Of a stretch of DNA of 64,000 nucleotides, positions 1 to 7,334 are shown in pieces. The DNA comes from JAFGGG01 sp964634205 (GTDB taxonomy: Bacteria; Spirochaetota; Spirochaetia; SZUA-6; RPPD01): contig CAZWKE010000004.1 in NCBI GenBank assembly GCA_964634205.1, positions 62,001 through 126,000 of the forward strand, read 5' to 3'. The translations under genes and the position numbers were made by a program. The notes beneath the pieces are model-generated. The model searched no databases. It was not told the origin of the DNA and saw only the letters and a program-made list of their open reading frames with translations. How positions within the stretch are numbered: position 1 is the stretch's first letter; each line of letters begins with the position of its first letter.

Positions 1-1137
1 GTAACGGGACACCTCGCGCATCCCGCAGAGGCATACCTTGTCCTGCCTGCCGAGGTTGCCGCACGCACAGGGATTGCAGGCCAATACAAGCTGAAAGGAT
101 GACGGGAACCAGACACTGAAACCGGCCCTGGCGATTATGACCTTTTCCTGTTCAATCGGTTCGCGCAGGCCCTGCAGAATATTCTTTTTAAACTCCGGGG
201 CCTCATCCAGAAACAGTATACCGTGATGCGCCAGTGATACCTCTCCGGGTTTTAATAATTTTCCACCGCCCAGTATCCCTTCATTGGAGGCGCTGTGGTG
301 GGGCATGCGCAGGGGCGTGTAGCTGATGAGGTCTGACTGGGGGGGAAGAAGCCCCGCTACCGAATGAATACGTGTAACCTCAACGGACTCTTGCCTGGAG
401 AGCGCGGGAATAATGGTGGAAAGCCTCCTGGCACTCATGGTTTTTCCGCTTCCGGGCGGACCGAACATCAACAGGTGATGCCTGCCCGCCGCGGCGATTT
501 CCAGGGCGCGTTTGAGCACCCACTGCCCCTTGATATCACAAAAGTCGCCGAGTTCGGCGGGGTCATAGAGCCGGGGAAGAGCCGGGGGGGAGTGGGGCGC
601 CGCGGGTATGCCGGGTTCCGCTGTACGGGGATTCGCAAGAATGGCTGCGGCCGCACGCAAATCCTGGATTGCGTAAACCGTTCCCTTTCCCAGTACTTTG
701 GCTTCACGAAGATTGTGATGCGGTACAAAAAAACAGCGGAAGCCCTCTTTAAGACCGGTCACCACTGCGGAAAGCACTCCACGGACCGGTTTTACCTTGC
801 CCGCCAGGTTCAATTCACCGATGATGAGGATTTTCCCTTTGAATTGAAACCTTATCTGTGACGAAGCCGCAAGAATACCCAGGGCGATGGGGAGATCGAA
901 ACTTGCGCCTTCCTTTTTTATATCCGCCGGGGCAAGATTCACCAGAATTCTGTCCGCCGGAAAGCGAAAACCGCTGTTTCTGATGGCCACCCTGACCCGT
1001 TCTTTGGCCTCTCTGACCGCACTGTCCGGCAGGCCGACAATATCGATACCGGGAAGGCCCCGCCGGATATCTATTTCAACCGAAACAATTCTGCCCTCAA
1101 TTCCAAGGGGGGTAAAGCTGGAAACTTCAGCGAACAT
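1..1137 (-). CDS. comM: ComM/YifB-family Mg-chelatase-like AAA+ ATPase, 3' end outside window
   Basis: The protein starts MFAEVSSFTPLGIEG at an ATG (1137-1135) behind a good AAGGAGAG site. It shows the YifB order: an N-terminal Lon-S16-like fold with GLPDSAVREAKERV, then a Walker A GPPGSGKT near residue 225, and near the window edge a cysteine-rich segment (CACGN, then CLCG) as in ComM relatives. About 379 codons are visible of the usual roughly 505, so the C-terminal part of the chelatase domain is cut off by the window edge. In proteobacteria ComM is a hexameric helicase that promotes branch migration during integration of transforming DNA; in other phyla its role is less clear. It stands alone on the minus strand here. 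The family call is firm and the function is inferred. Confidence 0.9.
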   Translation of the reverse strand, partial: MFAEVSSFTPLGIEGRIVSVEIDIRRGLPGIDIVGLPDSAVREAKERVRVAIRNSGFRFPADRILVNLAPADIKKEGASFDLPIALGILAASSQIRFQFKGKILIIGELNLAGKVKPVRGVLSAVVTGLKEGFRCFFVPHHNLREAKVLGKGTVYAIQDLRAAAAILANPRTAEPGIPAAPHSPPALPRLYDPAELGDFCDIKGQWVLKRALEIAAAGRHHLLMFGPPGSGKTMSARRLSTIIPALSRQESVEVTRIHSVAGLLPPQSDLISYTPLRMPHHSASNEGILGGGKLLKPGEVSLAHHGILFLDEAPEFKKNILQGLREPIEQEKVIIARAGFSVWFPSSFQLVLACNPCACGNLGRQDKVCLCGMREVSRY

Positions 1138-1221
1138 ATTCTCTCCTTATCTAATAGTACGCGGAAATTGTGCGGATTGATTTTTGGGGGAGGCAAAAAA
1201 GTAGGGATTTTATCGGCTTCG

Positions 1222-1251
1222 GCGATTCTAAATGTTTACATTTAGAATCGC
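1222..1251. repeat. perfect inverted repeat, 13-bp arms with TTTA loop
   Basis: GCGATTCTAAATG and its exact reverse complement are separated by TTTA, between the divergent comM-like and TM2 genes. A direct repeat TATCGGCTT (1211 and 1254) flanks it. The T-rich run that follows is about 15 bases away, so it is not a classical terminator; an operator in the shared promoter region is as likely. Confidence 0.6.
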
Positions 1252-1315
1252 TGTATCGGCTTGCGGTTTTTTGATTTTTTACATACAATAGTGCTGATGA
1301 TTAAGGGGGCGGTGG

Positions 1316-1801
1316 TTGTATACCTTGGATAAAACCTATTTAATGTGGGCCCTTTCTTTTTTCTTTCCCGGCCTGCACCGTTTCTATCTTGGGAAAATAG
1401 GCAGCGGACTGCTGTACCTGTTTACCGGGGGGATGTTTTTTTTCGGTACTATTGTGGATTTTTTCAAACTGCCGCAGATGGTACGGGAAGCAAACCTGAA
1501 ATATGAATACCGTAAGGCGCTTAATTCGGGGGCGGTGAACTTTTCCCCGCGCCGCGGCGTAAAGCCGAAGGAAACCATTGAAAAAGTGATTTTGAAGACC
1601 GCCAAAAAAAATATGGGGCTGGCCACCCCCAGTCAGGTGGCCCTGGAAGGCGATATTCCTATTCAGGAAGCCAAGGATTATCTGGAGAAACTGGTAACCA
1701 AAGGTTTTGCTGAAATGAAGGTCAGAAAATCGGGCACGATCGTCTATTACTTCCCCGATCTTGCCGAACCGGCCGCAGACCATGATTTTGAGGATTTTTA
1801 A
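1316..1801 (+). CDS. TM2-domain membrane protein with C-terminal winged-helix-like region
   Basis: Residues 1-65 form a TM2 domain: two hydrophobic helices joined by a short turn, with the family's pattern of aromatic and glycine residues (FFPGLHRFYLGKIGSG, then a second helix ending in IVDFFKLP). Residues 85-150 are soluble and look like a small winged helix (TPSQVALEGDIPIQEAKDYLEKLVTKGF, then a beta hairpin). The start is a TTG with AAGGGGG just upstream; an internal Met at residue 10 is the alternative. TM2 proteins are widespread and their role is unknown. The attached DNA-binding-like domain suggests sensing or regulation, but this is inference. The gene is single and diverges from the comM-like gene. 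Confidence 0.75.
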   Translation: MYTLDKTYLMWALSFFFPGLHRFYLGKIGSGLLYLFTGGMFFFGTIVDFFKLPQMVREANLKYEYRKALNSGAVNFSPRRGVKPKETIEKVILKTAKKNMGLATPSQVALEGDIPIQEAKDYLEKLVTKGFAEMKVRKSGTIVYYFPDLAEPAADHDFEDF

Positions 1802-1876
1802 GGAATGAGCGGTCCCGGTTTTTTCCATCATTCATATACGGCTTCTCCGAAGGGGCAGCCTGTCCGCTTGCGGCAG

Positions 1877-2146
1877 TCAACTGAAACGGTAATGCTTGCG
1901 CACAGCCTTCTTTATATCCCAAACGCAATCCAGTCCCTGCCGAAAAGTGACAAAATCCCCGGGCTTAATGGAATAGGTTTTCCCTTCGGCCAGAACCTCA
2001 ATCTCTCCTTCAAGGATATAACACTCTTCCGTTGAGTCATAATGCCAATCAAACCGTGAGACCTCCTTGGTCCAGACGGGCCAGCTTTTTATACCGCGAG
2101 ATTCAACCTCTTCCGTCCCCGGTTTTTCAATAGTAACAGCTGCCAT
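1877..2146 (-). CDS. small cupin-domain protein (DUF861/EutQ-like)
   Basis: This is an 89-residue single-domain cupin. The two half-motifs are visible: WHYDSTEECYILEGEIEV (cupin motif 1, with His, Glu and Glu) and the YSIKPGDFVTFRQGL turn (motif 2). The length and the conserved W-x-W pattern near the N terminus match the short DUF861-type cupins often annotated as EutQ-like or ethanolamine/sugar-related. These can bind a metal and a small ligand; no substrate can be read from the sequence. It starts with ATG after a strong AGGAGGA site. It is monocistronic, convergent with the TM2 gene and divergent from the lipoprotein operon that follows. Confidence 0.8.
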   Translation of the reverse strand: MAAVTIEKPGTEEVESRGIKSWPVWTKEVSRFDWHYDSTEECYILEGEIEVLAEGKTYSIKPGDFVTFRQGLDCVWDIKKAVRKHYRFS

Positions 2147-2217
2147 ATGTTCCTCCTTTTATATAAAACCACAGGTTGTCCGGTATGGTCAAGCATCCCT
2201 GTGAGAATGAACGCTTC

Positions 2218-2246
2218 TTGCAAATAATAGGATATGAATATATAAT
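2218..2246 (+). promoter_or_regulatory. sigma70-type promoter for the 2278-4330 operon
   Basis: TTGCAA (2218-2223) and a perfect TATAAT (2241-2246) are separated by 17 bases. The position supports translation from the ATG at 2278 rather than from the in-frame ATG at 2176, which lies upstream of this promoter. Confidence 0.65.
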
Positions 2247-2277
2247 AATCAAAAAGACTTTAGAAAAAGGCAGGAAG

Positions 2278-2547
2278 ATGTCGGCAAATGTAGATCTGAT
2301 TCAAATACTTTTGAACTGGAAGCTGGTGCTGATCGTCATCGTCGTTATCGTGGTGCTGCCCATTATTTTTTATTTTGCGTCACTTGACAAAAAGGCGGTA
2401 AAAGTCAAAAAAATAAGATACAAATCACATAAAGGGGAAACACCCACAGAACCGGGACAACAGCCAACGCCTGAAGAGACAAAGGAAGGGAAAAGGAGAT
2501 CCTCATCTGATGAGGAACGTTCTGTTCGGTTTAAGGAGGAGAGATGA
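2278..2547 (+). CDS. small single-pass membrane protein
   Basis: An 89-residue protein begins MSANVDLIQILLNWK. Residues 14-34 form one strongly hydrophobic helix (LVLIVIVVIVVLPIIFYF). The remaining 55 residues are hydrophilic, basic and then Pro/Glu/Arg rich. I chose the ATG at 2278 because the promoter lies just upstream; a longer in-frame version from 2176 would start before it. The stop overlaps the start of the next gene (ATGA), so the two are translationally coupled. I recognise no family. It is likely a membrane anchor or accessory to the two lipoproteins encoded after it. Confidence 0.6.
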   Translation: MSANVDLIQILLNWKLVLIVIVVIVVLPIIFYFASLDKKAVKVKKIRYKSHKGETPTEPGQQPTPEETKEGKRRSSSDEERSVRFKEER

Positions 2548-3158
2548 GAAAAATAGTTCTTATTGGTATTGTATGTATTATATTTCTGTTTAGCGGTTGT
2601 ATCGGAGTAGAGAGTACACTGAGGATTAATGGAAACGGATCAGGGACCCTGCAATTACAATATAGAGTTTCGCAGTTGTTGGTCAGTATGGGGCAGACGG
2701 AAGAAGGGGGAACACAGCAGCCTCCATTGCCGCTGACCGAAGATGATTTCCGCCGGGCCATAAGGAGATCGCCGGGATTGACCCTGCGTTCCGTAAGCAG
2801 AGAGGAAACGGAAACCGATATCATTATCAAGGCCGAGATTTCCTTTAACAGTATGGCGAACCTGGCCGGAAGCAACCTGTTTACGGATATGCCGATCAGT
2901 GTGCGGCGCAGCGGAGATACCATCATTTTCACCCAGGTGCTTACCCAGGGCGGGGAAGAGATGAGTGAAGAACAACTGCAGGCCATGGAAAGCTTTTTCC
3001 AGGGATACGATCTTGCGTTTGTTATCACCGCACCGCGTAAGGTTGTCAGTCATAACCGTGGTAAACTTTCTTCCGACGGGCGTACCGTAAGCTTCCATAT
3101 TACGATGATGGATCTGCTTAAGCTGAAACAAAAAACAGAGCTTACCGTATCATGGTAA
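2544..3158 (+). CDS. putative lipoprotein, LppM-like domain
   Basis: The N terminus MRKIVLIGIVCIIFLFSGC is a lipoprotein signal with a clear lipobox (FSGC, lipidated Cys at 19). The mature part begins GVESTLRINGNGSGTLQLQY, the beta-hairpin opening typical of LppM or DUF3153-type lipoproteins, and ends in basic-rich strands near residue 150 (APRKVVSHNRGKL). The family match is from memory of the pattern and is tentative. No catalytic motif is visible, so it is probably a structural or envelope protein anchored in a membrane. It overlaps the previous gene by ATGA and runs just past the start region of the next, giving a tight three-gene operon. Confidence 0.65.
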   Translation: MRKIVLIGIVCIIFLFSGCIGVESTLRINGNGSGTLQLQYRVSQLLVSMGQTEEGGTQQPPLPLTEDDFRRAIRRSPGLTLRSVSREETETDIIIKAEISFNSMANLAGSNLFTDMPISVRRSGDTIIFTQVLTQGGEEMSEEQLQAMESFFQGYDLAFVITAPRKVVSHNRGKLSSDGRTVSFHITMMDLLKLKQKTELTVSW

Positions 3159-3169
3159 AGAGAGGTGAT

Positions 3170-4330
3170 ATGAAAAAAATTATTCTGTATGTATTTTTAG
3201 GTCTGGTTTTAATTACCGGCTGCAAAAGTACGGGTAACGGAACAGCGGCCGACGGTTCGGATAATACGAACGTCTCTCCCCAAAACGAAAAGGCTTCCGA
3301 TGTTGCCGAGATGCAGACTTATCTTGACAATGCCCGTAAAAAAATCGATCAACTTGCCGTTTCCGAAGGAATCAGCCAGTATGTTGCCGTGCTTGCCATT
3401 GAGAACAAGCTGAAAAATCCCTCCGCCAAGGCCCGTGAGCTGGCCAAGGCCGCCGAAACCGAGTTGACCAAAATCGCTTCCGCCCTGCGTCTTACCCCCG
3501 GTCCCGACTGGCTGGATGAGAATGACAACCAGATTACCGGCAGCACGATGAGTTTGGGTAAGGACAAAGCGTTGAACCCGGAGGTGTTGTTAACATACAA
3601 CATGGGCGGGAGTATTGTTGTCAGCGGGGCACCGGTGGAGTTCGAGTTTACCAAGGGAACCGGGTTGATCGATAAAACCATAAAAACCAATGAGTACGGC
3701 CAGGCACTCAGCCCCATCGCCAGGGTCGGCAATGTGAAACAGGAAGTAGTGGTACGGGCAACCTTGGTATTTTACGTTAAGGGTTTTCGCTACCGGTTTG
3801 AGTCGGTCAGCTGCAGTTTCATTTATGTGCCGCCGTCCAAACGCGCCACCATTATTGTTTATGAAAGCGCACCCGATTATGTTTCCGACCATCCATTTGT
3901 TTTTGACGCGGCCTATAATTCTTTAAAGAAGATCGACTTCGATTTTACGCAGTATAACGGTGTACTGCTCGGTAAAAAATTCTTAAAGGTGTTCGGCGGC
4001 GATATCAATGCCATTAAGAAACTGGCCCTGGAACAGTCTGTGCCTTATCTGGTGATGGTATACAACGATTGTTACCGGGTCAATAAAGCGCATCCTGATT
4101 TTGAAATCTATATTTCCGAGGTAAAGGCGACACTGCGCATCATACGAGTGGCGGACGGAAAGATATTGTATGAAGCCGTAGCCTACGCGGACAAGGCCCA
4201 CAATACCAACGGCCAGGGAGGTTCTCTGGAAAAGGCCAGGAACAACGGTTTCAGAAAGGCCGCGGCATTGCTTGAGAAGGAGTTGAAGGGACAGTTTCAG
4301 CAGATCAATACGGCGCTCCTGGGGGAGTAG
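3170..4330 (+). CDS. lipoprotein with C-terminal LPP20/FlgT-like domain
   Basis: Of two in-frame starts I chose the ATG at 3170, because AGAGGTG lies just before it and the product then opens with a clean lipoprotein signal, MKKIILYVFLGLVLITGC (Cys 18). Residues 30-100 are a helical Ala/Lys-rich segment, residues 110-215 look like an Ig-like beta sandwich, and the last 150 residues alternate strands and helices (PYLVMVYNDCYRV, KILYEAVAYADKAH). The last part resembles LPP20, FlgT or CsgG-type envelope domains, a weak resemblance. The likely location is the periplasmic face of the inner or outer membrane. The function is unknown. It is the last gene of the operon that starts at 2278. Confidence 0.6.
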   Translation: MKKIILYVFLGLVLITGCKSTGNGTAADGSDNTNVSPQNEKASDVAEMQTYLDNARKKIDQLAVSEGISQYVAVLAIENKLKNPSAKARELAKAAETELTKIASALRLTPGPDWLDENDNQITGSTMSLGKDKALNPEVLLTYNMGGSIVVSGAPVEFEFTKGTGLIDKTIKTNEYGQALSPIARVGNVKQEVVVRATLVFYVKGFRYRFESVSCSFIYVPPSKRATIIVYESAPDYVSDHPFVFDAAYNSLKKIDFDFTQYNGVLLGKKFLKVFGGDINAIKKLALEQSVPYLVMVYNDCYRVNKAHPDFEIYISEVKATLRIIRVADGKILYEAVAYADKAHNTNGQGGSLEKARNNGFRKAAALLEKELKGQFQQINTALLGE

Positions 4331-4427
4331 CAGTTCAAAATCTCCAGTTTTTCTACTAAATTTGTAACTCTGAAAAAAAACATTTTCCCTCTTGCTATTA
4401 ATGTAAATTTGTATTATCTATATTTTA

Positions 4428-4449
4428 TAATGTGAATTAAATCACATTA
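4428..4449. promoter_or_regulatory. Rex-type operator overlapping a -10 box
   Basis: TAATGTGA and TCACATTA form a perfect inverted repeat with a 6-base spacer, giving TGTGA-N6-TCACA. This is the geometry of published Rex operators (TTGTGAA-N4-TTCACAA), although the CRP consensus shares it. TATAAT at 4426-4431 overlaps its left arm, so a bound repressor would block RNA polymerase. A further half-site, AATGTGAA, lies at 4491-4498 over the rex start codon. The adjacent rex gene makes autoregulation the simplest reading. Confidence 0.75.
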
Positions 4450-4493
4450 AATCTAAGAAAGGTTTTAAACAAAAAAATTATTCTTAATTTAAT

Positions 4494-5126
4494 GTGAAAT
4501 GGGGGGATATTATTAACAAAAACAGTGTGGCCCGGCTGTCACAGTATAAAAACGCCCTGATACGCCTGAAAAATCTGGGTTTTGTGAAGGTGTTTTCGGA
4601 CAACCTTGCCGATGCGCTTGACATCCGTCCAACCCAGGTACGGAAGGATTTTTCGCTGTTTCAAATATCGGGAAACAAGCGCGGCGGGTACAACATTAAT
4701 GAACTGCTCGCGAGTATCCTGAAATTGTTGGGGAAAACCGAGCTGCAGAATGTCGTTTTGATCGGTTTGGGGCATATGGGAACGGCCCTGGCGAATTACA
4801 CGGGGTTTAAAAAAGAGGGCATCCGGGTATATGCCTGTTTTGATATTGATCCGGCCAAGCACAATGAAGCGGCCGCCCCCCCGGTATACCCGATGGAGCG
4901 GCTGCGGGAGATTGTGAAAAAGGGAGATATTAAAATCGCGATTATCGCTGTCCCGGATATCGCCGCACAGCATGTGGCGGATTTGCTGGTTGCTGCTGAC
5001 ATTAAAGGGGTGCTGAATTTCACCTCCATTCAGCTGCGAACGCCCGCGGACGTCCCGGTGCGTACGGTAAATCTCGTGCATGAGCTTGAGAATTTGTTTT
5101 ATTTTGTGCATACGGAGGAGGAGTAG
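4494..5126 (+). CDS. rex: redox-sensing transcriptional repressor Rex
   Basis: Rex senses the NADH/NAD+ ratio. The apo or NAD+ form binds DNA and NADH releases it. This 210-residue protein has the full layout: a winged helix (residues 8-80) with the recognition segment RPTQVRKDFS, a Rossmann domain starting VVLIGLGHMGTALA (GxGxxG at 91-96), and the domain-swapped C-terminal helix (VHELENLFYF). The start is a GTG with no convincing Shine-Dalgarno sequence. Its position agrees with family length, but a start a few codons further in cannot be excluded. It lies directly behind a Rex-like palindrome and opens the hydrogenase operon, so it probably controls itself and hydrogen production. Confidence 0.95.
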   Translation: MKWGDIINKNSVARLSQYKNALIRLKNLGFVKVFSDNLADALDIRPTQVRKDFSLFQISGNKRGGYNINELLASILKLLGKTELQNVVLIGLGHMGTALANYTGFKKEGIRVYACFDIDPAKHNEAAAPPVYPMERLREIVKKGDIKIAIIAVPDIAAQHVADLLVAADIKGVLNFTSIQLRTPADVPVRTVNLVHELENLFYFVHTEEE

Positions 5127-5134
5127 AGAGAACA

Positions 5135-6994
5135 TTGAAAATACTGAAGATTCGCAGCTTGCGTGCAAGGCTTTTTATTTCATTTGTAATAATAATCATT
5201 ATTATCAGCGGGGCCAGCTGCGGTCTGATATTTTATCTTGTGCAACACGATATAATCCTCCGGTCACAGGAACAGGCCAGGACCTATCTTGAAACGGTGG
5301 ATCAGTTTTTCAGGGATGAGATCAATAAACTGCGCACGGTTTTTTTGATGTTGAAACTTCCTGTTGATACCCCGGAATTGAAACAAAATCTGGGTCTGGA
5401 CTATTTTTTTGTCAAAACGGATGAGACATACAGCCCGAGTCCTTTTGTCAGGCTGGCAATGGCCGGTACCCCGGCCGGTGGATTCCGGATTATGAAAAGG
5501 GACGAGTTGTTGAGTTACGGAGAGGGGCTTTTACGTAAATCAGCCATTGAAATAAAGGATCCGCCGGGCGGGGATACGGCGGCACAAACAAAACTGGAAT
5601 CCGCTATGGTGCTGGAATACGCGGTTCCGCTTCCCGGTGGTAAACCGCACCAAAGGAAGGTTCTGTACGGCGGGTATATCATCAACAGGGATTTTTCACT
5701 TATCGACCAATTGCATAAACTGGTCTTTGAAAACAAACTTTATGATGGAAAGCCGATCGGTACCATAACGGTGTTTCTTCATGATATCCGGATTGCCACC
5801 AATGTGCTGACCGACAGCGGCCGGCGGGCAATCGGTACAAGGGTCTCCGGGGTGGTAAACGACACCGTCCTGGTGAAAGGACAGACATGGATAGACAGGG
5901 CGTTTGTGGTGACCGACTGGTATCGTACGGCATACAAGCCCATAAAGGACTATAACGGCAATACTATCGGAATCCTTTATGTGGGCATTCTGGAAAGACC
6001 GTTCGTGGATATGATCATCCGGGTGTACGCGTTCGCGCTTGTAATTTTTGCCGGGGTAATCGGGATCGGTATGGTCCTTACCATTGTATTGTCCAGAATG
6101 ATTTTTAAACCGCTTAAGGCAATGCTCGACGCCACAAGCGGAATCGCCAGGGGTGATTATACCGAGACGGTCAGGCTCCATTCACCTATGAAGGAGTTTG
6201 ATGTTTTTAATTCAGCGTTCAAGCGTATGGCCCGTGAACTGAACAAGCGGGAGCAGCGTCTGAAGTTTTCCGGAGAGAAACTGGTTTCATTAAACAAGAG
6301 TTACCTTGACCTGATTGGGTTTGTTTCCCATGAGCTTAAGGGGATTCTTGCTTCAACCATCTTGAATGCCTATACGGTACGGGACGGATTTTTGGGGATG
6401 GTAAATTTCAAACAACGCCGGGCCCTGGATTCCATCACCAGGAACCTGGACTACCTGGCGGAGACGGTAAAGAATTTTCTCAGCCTGAGTAGAATTGAAA
6501 AAGGCGAGCTTATTTTTCAGAAAACCGAGTGCCGTCTGAAAGAGGATGTTTTTGATCCGGTGGTTGAAACATATGAGAAGGCGGCTGCGGAAAAAGGCAT
6601 TCATTTTGTCAACGGGATCACCCCCGAAACAGCGCTGTGCTCGGACCGCGACCTGCTGTTTATTGTGGTCAATAACCTCATCGGGAACGCGGTTAAATAC
6701 GGTCGTGACAACGGGACGATTATGCTTTCCTCGTATGAAACAAACGGGAAGATTACCGCTGAAATATTCAACGAAGGTGACCCGCTGTCGCCGGATGATA
6801 TCGGGCGCTTGTTCGGCAAGTTCATCCGCCTGGAATCGGCCCGGAAGCGTCATATTAAAGGCACGGGTCTGGGGCTTTTTATCACCAAGGAGATCGTGGA
6901 AAAACATGGTGGAAAAATCTGGTGTGAAAGCAGGGAAAACGGAAATTCATTTATTTTTACATTGGAAAGGGGGGAGTATGCTCACTCCGCTTGA
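5135..6994 (+). CDS. membrane sensor histidine kinase (cache, HAMP, HisKA, HATPase)
   Basis: TM1 spans residues 13-35 and TM2 about 293-322, enclosing a periplasmic domain of about 255 residues of cache type (ending YGNTIGILYVGI-like strands). HAMP follows at 323-375, then the dimerisation helix with phospho-acceptor His399 in FVSHELKGI, the N box VVNNLIGNAVKYG near 515, and the G2 box GTGLGL at 576-581. The start is a TTG behind GGAGGAG. The H-box lacks the common Pro after His. It sits between rex and the hydrogenase genes and its 3' end overlaps the next gene by 17 bases, so it is part of the operon. The receiver at 11459 is the probable partner. The ligand is unknown; a small organic acid or redox-related molecule would fit cache domains. 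Confidence 0.92.
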   Translation: MKILKIRSLRARLFISFVIIIIIISGASCGLIFYLVQHDIILRSQEQARTYLETVDQFFRDEINKLRTVFLMLKLPVDTPELKQNLGLDYFFVKTDETYSPSPFVRLAMAGTPAGGFRIMKRDELLSYGEGLLRKSAIEIKDPPGGDTAAQTKLESAMVLEYAVPLPGGKPHQRKVLYGGYIINRDFSLIDQLHKLVFENKLYDGKPIGTITVFLHDIRIATNVLTDSGRRAIGTRVSGVVNDTVLVKGQTWIDRAFVVTDWYRTAYKPIKDYNGNTIGILYVGILERPFVDMIIRVYAFALVIFAGVIGIGMVLTIVLSRMIFKPLKAMLDATSGIARGDYTETVRLHSPMKEFDVFNSAFKRMARELNKREQRLKFSGEKLVSLNKSYLDLIGFVSHELKGILASTILNAYTVRDGFLGMVNFKQRRALDSITRNLDYLAETVKNFLSLSRIEKGELIFQKTECRLKEDVFDPVVETYEKAAAEKGIHFVNGITPETALCSDRDLLFIVVNNLIGNAVKYGRDNGTIMLSSYETNGKITAEIFNEGDPLSPDDIGRLFGKFIRLESARKRHIKGTGLGLFITKEIVEKHGGKIWCESRENGNSFIFTLERGEYAHSA

Positions 6995-7334
6995 ACAAAT
7001 CAAAAAAATGCGGGCTTTGGCCATCAACCGCATCATCGGCAGCGGGTACCTGTCTACGAAGCGCGTTTATGTGGGTATGGCAACCTGTGAAATCGCCGCC
7101 GGTTCCAAGGAGGTGATGCAGGTGTTTCAAGAGGCAAAAAAGCAGGGGCTGGCTGATGTGTACGTCAGTCAAAAAGGCTGCGCGGGCAGGTGCAACCTGG
7201 AGCCGACCGTGGAAATTGTGGAAGAAGGCAAGATCCCGGTCAAGTATGGTCTGATCGACAAAGAAAAGGCGCAGCAGATTATTGAGCGTCATCTTAAAAA
7301 AGGAGAAGTGATTACAGAATGGCTGATCAAGTAG
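6978..7334 (+). CDS. thioredoxin-like [2Fe-2S] ferredoxin subunit of the hydrogenase
   Basis: This 118-residue protein has the thioredoxin-like ferredoxin fold found beside NADH-linked hydrogenases and at the N terminus of NuoF-like subunits. The motifs are VGMATCEIAAGSKEV near residue 35 and KGCAGRCNLEPTVEI (C-x3-C) near 70. Only three cysteines are in cluster positions, which as I recall is usual for this subgroup. The real start is the ATG at 6978 behind GGGGGAG; longer open frames upstream run antiparallel through the kinase and are not real. It overlaps both the kinase end and the hydB start, indicating tight coupling. It probably passes electrons between the flavin subunit and HydA. Confidence 0.82.
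   Translation: MLTPLEQIKKMRALAINRIIGSGYLSTKRVYVGMATCEIAAGSKEVMQVFQEAKKQGLADVYVSQKGCAGRCNLEPTVEIVEEGKIPVKYGLIDKEKAQQIIERHLKKGEVITEWLIK

Noticed and set aside
6546..6977. Upstream extension of the 2Fe-2S ferredoxin-like protein
   Set aside because: It runs out of frame through the kinase ATPase domain; the ATG at 6978 has its own ribosome-binding site and family length.
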